In this document: in pieces, positions 44,872-53,851 of the stretch
Numbering within the stretch: the first letter of the stretch is position 1
Layout: each line of letters starts with the position of its first letter
Origin: G963691885 sp963691885
GTDB taxonomy: Bacteria > Pseudomonadota > Alphaproteobacteria > UBA8366 > Aestuariispiraceae
NCBI GenBank assembly: GCA_963691885.1
Contig: OY829843.1
Location: forward strand, 2,480,001-2,544,000
Reading direction: 5' to 3'
DNA: 64,000 nt
Program-made: the position numbers and the translations under genes
Notes under the pieces: generated by a model
What the model was told of the DNA's origin: nothing
Database searches by the model: none
What the model saw: only the letters and a program-made list of their open reading frames with translations

Positions 44872-45672
44872 CTAGCGTCCCAGATAGACTTCAATAACCC
44901 GTGGGTCCGCACTGACATGATCCAGTGATCCCTCGGCCAGTACTGATCCTTCATGCAGGACGGTGACATGCACGCCGAGGTCGCGGACGAAATCCATGTC
45001 ATGCTCCACCACAACCACGGTGTGTGACTGGGCGATCTCGCGGAGCAATTGTGCGGTGAGCGCCGTTTCGGCGTCTGTCATACCGGCGGCGGGCTCATCC
45101 ACCAGAAGAAGCTGCGGGTCCTGGGCCAGCAACATGCCGATCTCCAGCCATTGTTTCTGACCATGGCTGAGATTGGCGGCATCATCATCGCGCGCGGCAC
45201 TCAGGCGTGTGAGGTCGAGCAACTCATTGATCCGCGCCTTCTCGGTCTCCGTCAGGCGGGCAAAGAGGGTACCGAAGGGCCCACGTTTCTGGCGCAGGGC
45301 AAGCACGATATTATCCTCAACCGTGTGGCTCTCAAAAACAGTGGGCTTTTGAAACTTGCGCCCGATGCCCAGTGTCGCAATCGCCGCCTCGTCATGCTGG
45401 GTCAGGTCAACCGCGCCATCAAACAGAAGCGTTCCGGTATCGGGCCGCGTTTTGCCGGTGATGACATCCATCATCGTCGTCTTGCCGGCACCGTTCGGCC
45501 CAATGATCGCCCGCATCTCGCGTGGGGCCACATTGAGGGAGAGGTTGTTGAGCGCCTTGAACCCGTCAAAACTGACCGAGACGCCGTCCAGATAGAGCAT
45601 TGAATCCCGCGCCAGAACAGGCTCCCCATGGGACGCAACGGGTCCGGACCCGACTGCCTTAACCTCACTCAT
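44872..45672 (-). CDS. urtD: Urea ABC transporter ATP-binding protein UrtD
   Basis: A 266-residue LivG-like ABC ATPase. Walker A GPNGAGKTTMMD is near residue 58, signature LSHGQKQWLEIGMLL near 167 (LSHGQ is the normal variant of UrtD), Walker B LLLVDEPAAGMTD and switch histidine VVVEHDMDFV. The N-terminal extension of about 25 residues before the ABC fold is common in UrtD. It overlaps the urtC stop by eight bases. It forms the ATPase pair with UrtE. Confidence 0.94.
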   Translation of the reverse strand: MSEVKAVGSGPVASHGEPVLARDSMLYLDGVSVSFDGFKALNNLSLNVAPREMRAIIGPNGAGKTTMMDVITGKTRPDTGTLLFDGAVDLTQHDEAAIATLGIGRKFQKPTVFESHTVEDNIVLALRQKRGPFGTLFARLTETEKARINELLDLTRLSAARDDDAANLSHGQKQWLEIGMLLAQDPQLLLVDEPAAGMTDAETALTAQLLREIAQSHTVVVVEHDMDFVRDLGVHVTVLHEGSVLAEGSLDHVSADPRVIEVYLGR

Positions 45673-46873
45673 CGGACCCTCCCGTTTTGGGAGACAGCGC
45701 CTCTCTCATTCGTTGGCCGGGTTTCTTGAACCCGCCCATCAATTCCCGGCCGGAGCGCTTGAAATCGAGCAGGCCGACAACACCTCGTGGCAGGAAGACG
45801 GTCACGAAGACAAACAGCGCGCCCAGGAAGAACAGCCAGATTTCCGGGAAGGCAACGGTGAAATAACTCTTGGCGATATTGACGCCGATCGCCCCAAAGA
45901 TCGCACCGAAGAGCGTGCCGCGCCCGCCGACTGCAACCCAGATCACCATCTCGATGGAATTGATCGGCGCGAATTCACCGGGATTGATGATCCCGATTTG
46001 TGGCACGTAAAGCGCACCGGCGATCCCAGCCAGGACAGCGGAAATTGTGAAGACGAAGAGTTTGTAGTACTCGACCCGATACCCGATGAAACGGGCCCGG
46101 CTTTCCGCATCCCGGATCGCGATCAGGACCTTTCCAAGGCGCGACTTGGTCAGCGCGAGGCAGAGGATAAAGCCCAGCATAAGGGCGATGCCGGACGCGA
46201 TGAACAATACCATCCGCACCCCATCGGAACGCAGGTCGAACCCCAGAATATCCTTGAAGTCTGTGAGGCCGTTATTGCCGCCAAAGCCCATATCGTTACG
46301 GAAGAAGGCCAGCATCATCGCGTAGGTCATCGCCTGGGTGATGATCGAGAAGTAGACGCCCGTCACCCGTGAGCGGAAAGCAAACCAACCAAATACAAAG
46401 GCGAGAAGACCGGGCACAAGGGCTACCATGAACATGGCGAAAAAGAAGTTATCAAACCCCAACCAGTACCAGGGCAGTTCGGGCCAGTTCAGGAAGACCA
46501 TGAAATCGGGCAGATCCGGATTGCCATAGACACCGCGATCACCGATCTGGCGCATCAGATACATGCCCATCGCATAGCCACCAAGCGCGAAGAAGGTCCC
46601 GTGACCAAGGCTGAGGATTCCGCAATAGCCCCAGATCAGATCGATCGAGAGGGCCAGCAACGCGTAGCATAGATATTTACCCAGCAGGCTGACCATATAG
46701 GTGGGTACATGGAAGGCGGAGCTTTCCGGCAACGTGTTCAGGACCGGCACCAGAATTGTAAACGCCAGCAATAGACCGAGGGTCCACCGCGCGCCCCTGT
46801 CTGACAGGATCAGGGTGGTGAGTGGGCCAAGGCGTTTACCGCTCTGACCGGGAAGGGTTGTTGCCTCTGCCAT
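45665..46873 (-). CDS. urtC: Urea ABC transporter permease UrtC
   Basis: A 402-residue LivM-type inner-membrane permease with many hydrophobic helices. Recognisable family sequences are DLIWGYCGILSLGHGTFFAL (about residues 80-99), AIRDAESRARFIGYRVEYYK (about 243-262) and WVAVGGRGTLFGAIFGA (about 307-323). The cytoplasmic tail is rich in basic residues. It starts one base after the urtB stop and overlaps urtD by eight bases. It forms the urea channel together with UrtB. Confidence 0.94.
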   Translation of the reverse strand: MAEATTLPGQSGKRLGPLTTLILSDRGARWTLGLLLAFTILVPVLNTLPESSAFHVPTYMVSLLGKYLCYALLALSIDLIWGYCGILSLGHGTFFALGGYAMGMYLMRQIGDRGVYGNPDLPDFMVFLNWPELPWYWLGFDNFFFAMFMVALVPGLLAFVFGWFAFRSRVTGVYFSIITQAMTYAMMLAFFRNDMGFGGNNGLTDFKDILGFDLRSDGVRMVLFIASGIALMLGFILCLALTKSRLGKVLIAIRDAESRARFIGYRVEYYKLFVFTISAVLAGIAGALYVPQIGIINPGEFAPINSIEMVIWVAVGGRGTLFGAIFGAIGVNIAKSYFTVAFPEIWLFFLGALFVFVTVFLPRGVVGLLDFKRSGRELMGGFKKPGQRMREALSPKTGGSDE

Positions 46874-46874
46874 C

Positions 46875-48557
46875 CTAGTTCTCCACCGCGCGGCCCTTCA
46901 ACGCGAAGAGGCCCCTTGGTCTGCGCTGAATGAAGAGGATGATGAAGACCAGCACCAGGATCTTGGCGACCACGGCACCGGTGAACGGCTCCATAAATTT
47001 GTTCGCGACGCCCAGTGTCAGGGCGCCGACAAAAGTTCCCCAGAGGTTTCCGACACCGCCGAAGACGACCACCATGAAACTGTCGATGATATAGGCCTGC
47101 CCCAGATTGGGCCCGACATTGGTCAACTGACTGAGCGCGACACCGCCAATGCCTGCAATGCCGGAACCCAGACCAAATGTCAGGGCGTCCACCCAGCCGG
47201 TGCGAATGCCCATGGACCCGGCCATGGCCCGGTTCTGGGTGACCGCACGCATGTGAAGCCCAAGCGAGGTTTTGCGCAGGACCAGTTGCAGGGCGAAGAA
47301 GACGAGGATGCAGAACAGAATGATGTAGAGCCGGTTATAGGTCAGGGTGAGGGCACCATTGACCTCATAGAACCCGCTCATCCAGTCTGGTGTAATGACC
47401 GGCTGGTTGAGAGGGGTGAAGATGGTTCGCACCAATTGCTGCAGGAACAGGCTGATTCCGAATGTTGCGAGAAGGGTTTCCAGCGGACGGCCATAAAGCA
47501 CACGGATAACAGAACGCTCAATCAGAATGCCGATCAGGCCGGTTACAACGAAGGCGACGGGGATCGCAACAAAGAGAGAGTATTCAATGCCGCCTGGCAT
47601 CAATTGCTGAACCACGAATGTTGTGTAGGCCCCGATCATCAGCATTTCGCCATGGGCCATGTTGATGACACCCATCACACCAAAGGTGATGGCCAGCCCA
47701 ACGGCGGCCAACAACAGGACGGCACCCAGACTTACACCAAAGAAGATTGTCTCTAGCAGTGAGTAAAACTGTTTCTTCGTCTCAATCGTTTCCAGGGCTT
47801 CGGTGGCCGCATTCGCAACGGCGGTGTCAATCTCATCCGCGCCATCGCCGCCCTTGCCAACCAGTTGACCCAGAATCTGCCAGACATCGGGATTCATGGA
47901 ACCGGAAAGTGCCGCCACTGCCTCCAGCCGGGCTTCAACGGGCCCGGTCTGGGTCTTGAGTGCTGCAGAGGCCAGTTCCAGCATGGCCAGAACGCGGGGT
48001 TCTTCTTCCCGTGTCAGCGCCGCTTTCAGAATAGGCAGAGCATCGGGAGTTGGATTTGAGAGAAGGGCGCGGGCCGCGATCACACGCTGGTCCGGGTCTG
48101 GCGCACTCAACTGCAGACTGCCCATCGCCCCTTTCAGGGTAGATCGCAGATTGTTGTTAATGCTGACTTTACGCACCTTGCGTTTGCCTGTATTGCCCAG
48201 GTCCTCGCCGGTAAACGCGTCGGTCATGTCGACGCCTTTTTCCGCCTTCGTCGTATAGACCAGCCGCTTGTCAGACTTGCGGAAGAACAGTTGGCCGTCG
48301 GTCAGGGCGGTCAGGAGGTCGATGGCACGCGGGTCACCGCTGCTGGCCATACCGTCAATGGCCTGTGCCTTTTCCGCGAAAGACCCGGAGGCGAGGACGG
48401 CGGCATGATCTTCAAAACTCTGCGACCAGGCCGATGTAAGTGTGGTGAGGCTGAAAATCGAGAGGGATATAAGCAGGAACAGGACACGGGCAAAGCCGGG
48501 TGTATCCGAGAAATGGACTAAAGAACGATCTTTGTTGGCGGATCTATTTTGGGACAT
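46875..48557 (-). CDS. urtB: Urea ABC transporter permease UrtB with long N-terminal domain
   Basis: A 560-residue protein. An N-terminal signal or anchor (about residues 25-47) is followed by a roughly 220-residue extracytoplasmic helical-repeat region with several conserved Ala/Leu-rich helices, then the LivH-like permease from about 265 (FFGVSLGAVLLLAAVGLAIT) with GVMGVINMAHGEMLMIGAY and the EAA-like TFGLGSGIAGIGGVALSQL. The long N-terminal extension is a usual feature of UrtB and not a fusion error. It lies about 140 bases after urtA, a gap that holds a hairpin. Confidence 0.93.
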   Translation of the reverse strand: MSQNRSANKDRSLVHFSDTPGFARVLFLLISLSIFSLTTLTSAWSQSFEDHAAVLASGSFAEKAQAIDGMASSGDPRAIDLLTALTDGQLFFRKSDKRLVYTTKAEKGVDMTDAFTGEDLGNTGKRKVRKVSINNNLRSTLKGAMGSLQLSAPDPDQRVIAARALLSNPTPDALPILKAALTREEEPRVLAMLELASAALKTQTGPVEARLEAVAALSGSMNPDVWQILGQLVGKGGDGADEIDTAVANAATEALETIETKKQFYSLLETIFFGVSLGAVLLLAAVGLAITFGVMGVINMAHGEMLMIGAYTTFVVQQLMPGGIEYSLFVAIPVAFVVTGLIGILIERSVIRVLYGRPLETLLATFGISLFLQQLVRTIFTPLNQPVITPDWMSGFYEVNGALTLTYNRLYIILFCILVFFALQLVLRKTSLGLHMRAVTQNRAMAGSMGIRTGWVDALTFGLGSGIAGIGGVALSQLTNVGPNLGQAYIIDSFMVVVFGGVGNLWGTFVGALTLGVANKFMEPFTGAVVAKILVLVFIILFIQRRPRGLFALKGRAVEN

Positions 48558-48649
48558 TGTGAAAGCGTATCCCGCTTGGCCGATGGGCCGGGTTGATCCC
48601 CGATCCCGTTTGTTAACTCTGAGAGAATTTCGGGCTCTTGTCCGGAGAA

Positions 48650-48680
48650 GGTCCCGACCCCCAAAGAGGAAGACGGGACC
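48650..48680 (-). repeat. Hairpin downstream of urtA
   Basis: GGTCCCG at 48650-48656 and CGGGACC at 48674-48680 form a perfect seven-base-pair stem with a 17-base loop, starting 18 bases after the urtA stop. There is no U-run on the minus strand. As for glpV, a stabilising or partially terminating hairpin after a binding-protein gene is the simplest reading. Confidence 0.45.
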
Positions 48681-48697
48681 CCATAACCGAAATCAGA

Positions 48698-49999
48698 TTA
48701 GTAGTTCTGACCCGAGCAGGTGCTTGTGGTAACGTTGAAGTTCCCGCAGAAGATCGGAGCGGTCCAGTCCGCAACGATGTTCTTGGATTCGGGAAGGAAG
48801 TCGGTCCAGGCGTCGCCGATAACACCTTTAGGCGTCTGCCAGACGGTTTCGAACTGGCCATCAGCCTGAATTTCACCGATCAGAACCGGCTTGGTCAGGT
48901 GATGGTTCGTGTTCATAACAGCGATACCACCGGTCAGGTTCGGATAGGTGATGCCGTACATGGCCTGACGAACGGTGTCGATCTCAGTTGTGCCAACAGA
49001 CTCAACTGCTTTCACCCACATGTTGAAGCCGATGTAGTGTGCTTCCATCGGGTCGTTGGTGACGCGGTCTTCGCTGCCGATGAATTCATGCCATTTGGTG
49101 ATGAATTCGTCGTTGATGTCGGATTCTGCGCTCATGAAGTAGTTCCATGCAGCGAGGTGACCAACAAGCGGACCGGTGTCCAGACCGGACAGTTCTTCTT
49201 CACCAACGGAGAAGGCGATGACCGGGATATCACCGGCGGTTACACCCTGGTTGCCGAGCTCTTTATAGAAAGGAACGTTGGCGTCACCGTTAATGGTGGA
49301 AACCACGGCGGTTTTCTTGCCAGCGGCACCGAAGGATTTGATGTCAGACACGATCGTCTGCCAGTCGGAATGACCGAACGGCGTATAGTTGATCATGATG
49401 TCTTCCTTCGGAATACCTTTGTCGATCAGGTACTGCTCAAGAATTTTGTTGGTGGTACGTGGATAGACATAGTCGGTACCAGCCAGAACGAAGCGCTTCA
49501 CAGAGCCACCTTCTTCGCTCATCAGATAATCAACAGCCGGGATTGCCTGCTGGTTCGGGGCTGCACCGGTGTAGAAAACGTTCTTCGATGATTCTTCACC
49601 TTCATACTGAACCGGATAGAACAGCATGCCGTTCAGTTCCTCGATCACAGGCAGGACTGATTTGCGGGAAACCGAAGTCCAGTTGCCGAAAATCACGTCA
49701 ACTTCGTGCACTTCCAACAGCTCGCGGGCTTTTTCAGCGAAAAGCGGCCAGTCAGAAGCCGGGTCAACAACAACAGCTTCGAGCTGCTTGCCCAGAAGGC
49801 CGCCTGCTTTGTTCTGTTCTTCGACCAGCATCAGGATGGTGTCCTTCAGCGTGGTTTCGGAGATGGCCATTGTGCCGGACAAGGAATGCAGGACGCCGAC
49901 TTTAATGGTTTCGGCGGCGGTTGAGATGGAGGTCGACAGGCCAAGGGCCACCACAGAAGCGGCAGCAACCGTCGACATACGTGTTACAAGGTTTTTCAT
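48698..49999 (-). CDS. urtA: Urea ABC transporter substrate-binding protein UrtA
   Basis: About 433 residues from the ATG at 49999, preceded by AGGGGAG; the frame extends upstream across the promoter and was trimmed. A signal peptide of about 29 residues ends TAA-ETIKV. The periplasmic type-I binding fold follows with VGVLHSLSGTMAISETTLKD (urea-specific family start), FGNWTSVSRKSVLPVIEE and NHHLTKPVLIGEIQADGQF near the end. A sigma-54 promoter lies just upstream (50034-50050), as expected for nitrogen-scavenging genes. It opens the operon urtABCDE-ureDABCEFG. Confidence 0.95.
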   Translation of the reverse strand: MKNLVTRMSTVAAASVVALGLSTSISTAAETIKVGVLHSLSGTMAISETTLKDTILMLVEEQNKAGGLLGKQLEAVVVDPASDWPLFAEKARELLEVHEVDVIFGNWTSVSRKSVLPVIEELNGMLFYPVQYEGEESSKNVFYTGAAPNQQAIPAVDYLMSEEGGSVKRFVLAGTDYVYPRTTNKILEQYLIDKGIPKEDIMINYTPFGHSDWQTIVSDIKSFGAAGKKTAVVSTINGDANVPFYKELGNQGVTAGDIPVIAFSVGEEELSGLDTGPLVGHLAAWNYFMSAESDINDEFITKWHEFIGSEDRVTNDPMEAHYIGFNMWVKAVESVGTTEIDTVRQAMYGITYPNLTGGIAVMNTNHHLTKPVLIGEIQADGQFETVWQTPKGVIGDAWTDFLPESKNIVADWTAPIFCGNFNVTTSTCSGQNY

Positions 50000-50033
50000 T
50001 ATGACTCCCCTTAAGTTTGGAACTGGGGGAGTT

Positions 50034-50050
50034 TGCAAGTATGTTGCCAG
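50034..50050 (-). promoter_or_regulatory. Sigma-54 (-24/-12) promoter of urtA
   Basis: On the minus strand the sequence CTGGCAACATACTTGCA has GG and GC spaced exactly 12 bases apart and matches YTGGCA-N6-TTGCA of the RpoN consensus at all key positions. It lies 35 bases upstream of the urtA start, which gives a short leader ending in the GGGGAG ribosome-binding site. I could not find a convincing NtrC site in the AT-rich 300 bases further upstream. Confidence 0.75.
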
Positions 50051-50360
50051 AATGTTGCAGCGCGGCAGATATTTTATTTTCAATAAATTCAGATAGTTAA
50101 GAAGCGTTGTCTTTTCCGATGCAAATTTTCACAGGTTCTGAATATGGTTAATTTTTGTGCATTTCCTCAAATTCGCATATTTTTTAATCAGAAGAACGGT
50201 CAAATAATACCGCGATAGGGCCATTGGTTTACGAGGTCACGGTTTTCTGGTGAAATCGACTTGAAATTCAGCAAAAAAGAACAGGCTATCCGCGATTGGG
50301 ATGTTTTGTTAGGGACTCTCTCCCTTGTATCGGGTCTGTTCTACAATCTTAAGTATACGT
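50051..50360. other. AT-rich upstream region of urtA
   Basis: These 310 bases between the sigma-54 promoter and the small minus-strand gene are strikingly AT-rich (runs such as TTAATTTTTGTGCA and ATATTTTTTAATC). The AT-rich character would suit an upstream activator and IHF-bending region of a sigma-54 promoter. No gene is supported; a short plus-strand open frame at 50261-50449 lacks a start signal and overlaps the small gene. Confidence 0.4.
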
Positions 50361-50561
50361 TCAGGTATACAGCGTTGTTTCACAGTCCCAGTTGTACTCG
50401 ATCCAGTCGCGTCGACGGATCTTGTCCGCGTATTGACCGCGTTCTATAGCGGCGGCGAATTCGCATCGCGCTTCTGACACAAAGCTGTGGTCTCTTTCGA
50501 ACCGCTGGCAATGTGTTTCTCCGCTAAAGGTCATGCACGCGACGAGCACAAGCATGTACAT
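50361..50561 (-). CDS. Small cysteine-containing hypothetical protein
   Basis: A 66-residue peptide from the ATG at 50561, preceded by GGGAAGGAAA. The first 14 residues (MYMLVLVACMTFSG) resemble a short hydrophobic leader, then HCQRFERDHSFVSEARCEFA and a C-terminal DWIEYNWDCETTLYT follow. Four cysteines (about positions 9, 18, 33 and 60) suggest a secreted protein with disulfides, or a small lipoprotein-like peptide. I recognise no family. It lies on the same strand as urtA but far upstream of its promoter, so it is a separate unit. Confidence 0.5.
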   Translation of the reverse strand: MYMLVLVACMTFSGETHCQRFERDHSFVSEARCEFAAAIERGQYADKIRRRDWIEYNWDCETTLYT

Positions 50562-50678
50562 CGCGTTTCCTTCCCACAGATTGGTTCCCGCCCGGTTGGG
50601 CAATGAAACACTGCAGAGTCTTGCAGATTTGCCTGAGGCTGTCCTCAAAAAAATAGGGGGGTCTCACTGCGCTGTGAT

Positions 50679-50694
50679 ATAATCAAAAGGTTAT
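50679..50694. promoter_or_regulatory. Candidate PcaQ-type operator upstream of pobA
   Basis: ATAATC-AAAA-GGTTAT is a near-perfect palindrome 96 bases before the pobA start. It matches the ATAACC-N4-GGTTAA motif reported for PcaQ of rhizobia and the ATAACC-AAAA-GGTAAT site at pcaQ/pcaD in this window, including the AAAA spacer. No pobR gene is adjacent, which supports PcaQ as the regulator of pobA. Confidence 0.6.
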
Positions 50695-50789
50695 GGCTAA
50701 ATTTCTGTAAGTTATTTGTTTCGCCGGATTTTACTGACCATTATGGTTTTTTAATGCAGTGAAATTGTCTTGCTGTGAGGATAAAGGTT

Positions 50790-51971
50790 ATGTCGGTTCG
50801 CAGGGTACAGGTTGTCATTATCGGCGCGGGGCCATCTGGCTTGTTGCTGGGACAATTGCTGCATGGGGCCGGGATTGAGGCCGTGATACTGGAACGCCAA
50901 TCCGCCGAATATGTGCTGGGCCGCATTCGCGCCGGGGTACTGGAACAAGGTACCGTTGGCCTGCTGGAAGAGATCGGTGCGGCGGATCGCCTGCATCGAG
51001 AAGGGCTCGTTCACGACGGGGTGGCCCTGTCCTTTGATAACGAACTACATCGGATTGACCTGGCCAGACATACCAGCGGCAAGCATGTCACCGTTTATGG
51101 GCAGACGGAGGTTACCCGGGACCTGATGGATCATCGTGCCAAGACCGGCGCAGAAACAATTTATGAGGCCGACGCGGTCAACCCCTGCGACTTTCAAACA
51201 GATCATCCTTTCGTCACCTATGAAAAAGACGGCACAACCCACCGGATCGATTGCGACTTCATCGCAGGATGCGACGGGTATCACGGGGTCAGCCGGAAAT
51301 CAGTCCCAAGCGATGCGGTCAAACAGTTTGAGCGGGTTTATCCGTTCGGCTGGCTGGGAATACTGGCAGATGTGCCACCCTGTGATGACGAGCTGATCTA
51401 TGCCAACCACCCGCGTGGTTTTGCTCTATGCTCCATGCGGTCAAAGACGCGCAGCCGATACTACATCCAGTGCGCCGTTGATGAAGAATTGGACGCGTGG
51501 AGTGATGATGCCTTTTGGGATGAGTTGCGCAGGCGCCTGCCAGCAGAGGCGGCTGATGCTGTTACCACCGGCCCCTCGATTGAAAAATCAATTGCGCCCC
51601 TTCGCAGTTTTGTGGCTGAGCCGCTGACCTTCGGGCGCTTGTTCCTGTGTGGTGATGCCGGGCATATCGTTCCACCAACCGGGGCCAAGGGCCTGAACCT
51701 TGCTGCCAGCGACGTCCATTATCTCTTTGAGGCTTTCCGGGACTTCTACGACGAGAATTCATCTGCCGGGGTAAATGCTTATTCCGGTCGGGCATTGCGC
51801 CGCGTCTGGAAATCTGTGCGGTTTTCCTGGTGGTTTACAACCATGATGCACAGATTTCCCGATACAGGGGGTTTCGGGCAAAAGATCCAGGAAGCCGAAC
51901 TGGACTATCTGGTGCACAGCGATGCGGCCAGTGCCTCTATGGCTGAAAACTATGTTGGCTTGCCCTATTAG
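50790..51971 (+). CDS. pobA: 4-Hydroxybenzoate 3-monooxygenase
   Basis: About 393 residues from the ATG at 50790, the normal PobA length; a start five codons earlier is less likely. This FAD monooxygenase converts 4-hydroxybenzoate to protocatechuate using NADPH and O2. Motifs are the FAD-binding VVIIGAGPSGLLLGQLL (about residues 8-24), RIRAGVLEQGTVGLL (about 45-59), the DG fingerprint DFIAGCDGYHGVSR and the second FAD motif LFLCGDAGHIVPPTGAKGLN. Its product is the entry substrate of the pca operon 3 kb away. It ends 13 bases before the convergent epimerase gene. Confidence 0.95.
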   Translation: MSVRRVQVVIIGAGPSGLLLGQLLHGAGIEAVILERQSAEYVLGRIRAGVLEQGTVGLLEEIGAADRLHREGLVHDGVALSFDNELHRIDLARHTSGKHVTVYGQTEVTRDLMDHRAKTGAETIYEADAVNPCDFQTDHPFVTYEKDGTTHRIDCDFIAGCDGYHGVSRKSVPSDAVKQFERVYPFGWLGILADVPPCDDELIYANHPRGFALCSMRSKTRSRYYIQCAVDEELDAWSDDAFWDELRRRLPAEAADAVTTGPSIEKSIAPLRSFVAEPLTFGRLFLCGDAGHIVPPTGAKGLNLAASDVHYLFEAFRDFYDENSSAGVNAYSGRALRRVWKSVRFSWWFTTMMHRFPDTGGFGQKIQEAELDYLVHSDAASASMAENYVGLPY

Positions 51972-51983
51972 GGGGACGTTTGA

Positions 51984-52886
51984 TCATTCCGCATAACAAC
52001 CCTGTAGGATTTCCGTGCGCAGATCCGGCGCGTCGGGTTTCCAGTCCAGTTCTGTGCGCGCTCGTTTTGCCCGAACACGACTGTTTGACGCCATTGTGTC
52101 ATTGGCGGGTCCTTCGCCCCATTCATCGGCAGCCTCATCCAGGCTGATCGCGCGTGTCTCTTCCCCGAATCCAAGCATCAGACCAATCGCGCTTGCCGCA
52201 TCGCGCATCGACATTTCACCATTTTCGGCGAAGTAAAAGGCACCTGATGGGGCTTTCTCCAGCGCAAGCAGGTAAAGGGCGACCAGATCGTCGATATGAA
52301 CATTCGACCATGTGTTCTGACCAGGGCCAATATGACACCCGATCTGGCGCTTCCGGGCGAGCGCGATGAGCCAGGGGATCTGCATACTATGTGGCTTGGG
52401 GCCGTCGCTCTTTCCGTAGATGAGGCTGGGGCAGATAATTATACTGCGCAGACCGTGTTCAGAAGCGGCGATTACATCCGCGTTAAGGGCGACGCGGGCC
52501 TGTCTGGCGGGTGAGGGTGTAAAGGGTGTTTGTTCGTCAAAAATATCCGCGGTTAACTTGCCTTCTGTCCTTGTCCCCACAATGCTCGACCCGCTTGTGT
52601 GGATCAGGGTCTTGCCGGTGCCGTTCAGTCCGTCAATCAAGGCCTCCGCCGCCCCACGATGATCTGCATGGGCGGCGTTCACCACTGTATCGGCCTGTGC
52701 GGCCGCGTCGCTTAAGAGTGCTGTATCATCCAATGAGCCCAAAAGGGGCGTAATTCCAAAACTCTGTAAAGATTCAGCGCCAGCTTCTGTTCGAACAAGG
52801 CTTTGGACTTTATGCCCGGCCCAAATGAGGCCCAGTGCTACTGAACCTCCGATATAGCCGCTTGCCCCTGTCATAAAGATATTCAT
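51984..52886 (-). CDS. NAD-dependent epimerase/reductase (atypical SDR)
   Basis: A 300-residue extended short-chain dehydrogenase-like protein. The N-terminal Rossmann motif is TGASGYIGGSVALGL (about residues 6-20), followed by VVNAAHADHRGAAEALIDGL and the substrate region SLIYGKSDGPKPHSMQ. The classical YxxxK catalytic tyrosine is not evident at the usual position, so it belongs with atypical SDRs (NAD(P)-binding epimerase/dihydroflavonol reductase-like) of unknown substrate. It is convergent with pobA and stands 27 bases downstream of pcaQ on the same strand, so read-through from pcaQ is possible. Confidence 0.82.
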   Translation of the reverse strand: MNIFMTGASGYIGGSVALGLIWAGHKVQSLVRTEAGAESLQSFGITPLLGSLDDTALLSDAAAQADTVVNAAHADHRGAAEALIDGLNGTGKTLIHTSGSSIVGTRTEGKLTADIFDEQTPFTPSPARQARVALNADVIAASEHGLRSIIICPSLIYGKSDGPKPHSMQIPWLIALARKRQIGCHIGPGQNTWSNVHIDDLVALYLLALEKAPSGAFYFAENGEMSMRDAASAIGLMLGFGEETRAISLDEAADEWGEGPANDTMASNSRVRAKRARTELDWKPDAPDLRTEILQGCYAE

Positions 52887-52912
52887 CGAAATCTTATCCC
52901 TAGAAAATTGCT

Positions 52913-53851
52913 CTATACTCTGCGGTCCGGGTTTGACAGGCGTAATTGACTGCCGGCTTTCCGGATCGCCTCCATCAAGGCGAGGGCGACCGGGGTCGGG
53001 GGATCCGCAACCCGTGTGGTGAGCCCGACCGGCCCCAATGTTGCCCGTGCGTCAACAGGCAGTTCAACAAGCGTGCCCGCCAGAATATCATGGGCGACGA
53101 CACCATTTGAAATGATCCAGACGGCGTCCCCCTCTTCGGTGAAGCGACGACCGAACGCAGTTGATATCGTTTCTACCCTGTTGGGCAGGACCGGCACCTC
53201 GTTCAACAGGAAGAGGCGATCGACCCAGGGGCGGATGATCGCATAGTCCGGTGGTGTCAGTACCGTGTAATCGGCGATCATGGACAGTTTGAAATTGGGC
53301 TTCTTGGTCAAGGGGTGGTCTTTGCGAACCACCAGCGACACATGCTCTGAATAAAGATGCTCGAATGTCAGGCCAAGCATGCCGTCGGGGTCACCGAGGC
53401 GACCAACGACGATATCCAATTCACCCAAACGCAGTTGGTCGATCAGGACCTTATTCTCGCCCGTGGTGACCCTCACCACATCGCGTTCATTGGCGGTTTT
53501 GAACTGCCGGATCGCGTCGGGGATGAGGCGCGCCGAAACCGTTGGCAAAGCGCCCATCCGGACCAGTTGCGCGCCATCTGTGCTGTTGCTGGAAACGCTC
53601 TCTACGCCCTGACGAAGTGCAGTCAGGCTTGCTTCTGTATACCGCAGAAAGGTTTTGCCATGAACCGTCAGGTCGACGCCTTTTCGGGTGCGGTCGAACA
53701 AGGGGACATTGAGGGTTTCCTCCAATTCCCGCAAGGTCTTGGAAATGGCTGGTTGGGTAACAGACAGGCTGTCGGCCGCCTTGCCAACAGAACCGATCCG
53801 GGCAACTTCAGCGAAGACGCGCAAATGGCGGAGTTTCAAGCGATCCAGCAT
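52913..53851 (-). CDS. pcaQ: LysR-family regulator PcaQ
   Basis: About 312 residues from the ATG at 53851 (MLDRLKLRHLRVFAEVARIG); a GTG at 53887 is in frame but would place the operator inside the gene, so it was rejected. The helix-turn-helix is AADSLSVTQPAISKTLRELE (about residues 24-43), then the LysR effector domain with GELDIVVGRLGDPDGM. It is divergent from pcaD, the fixed arrangement for PcaQ, which activates pcaD operons in response to carboxymuconate and carboxymuconolactone. Palindromes of the PcaQ type lie in the shared gap and in front of pobA. Confidence 0.92.
   Translation of the reverse strand: MLDRLKLRHLRVFAEVARIGSVGKAADSLSVTQPAISKTLRELEETLNVPLFDRTRKGVDLTVHGKTFLRYTEASLTALRQGVESVSSNSTDGAQLVRMGALPTVSARLIPDAIRQFKTANERDVVRVTTGENKVLIDQLRLGELDIVVGRLGDPDGMLGLTFEHLYSEHVSLVVRKDHPLTKKPNFKLSMIADYTVLTPPDYAIIRPWVDRLFLLNEVPVLPNRVETISTAFGRRFTEEGDAVWIISNGVVAHDILAGTLVELPVDARATLGPVGLTTRVADPPTPVALALMEAIRKAGSQLRLSNPDRRV

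Noticed and set aside
48638..49591. 317-codon open frame on the plus strand across urtA
   Set aside because: Antisense to a well-supported urtA; no start signal and no family resemblance.
50100..50260. NtrC-binding sites upstream of the urtA sigma-54 promoter
   Set aside because: Only isolated TGCA-like half-sites are visible; no pair with proper spacing.
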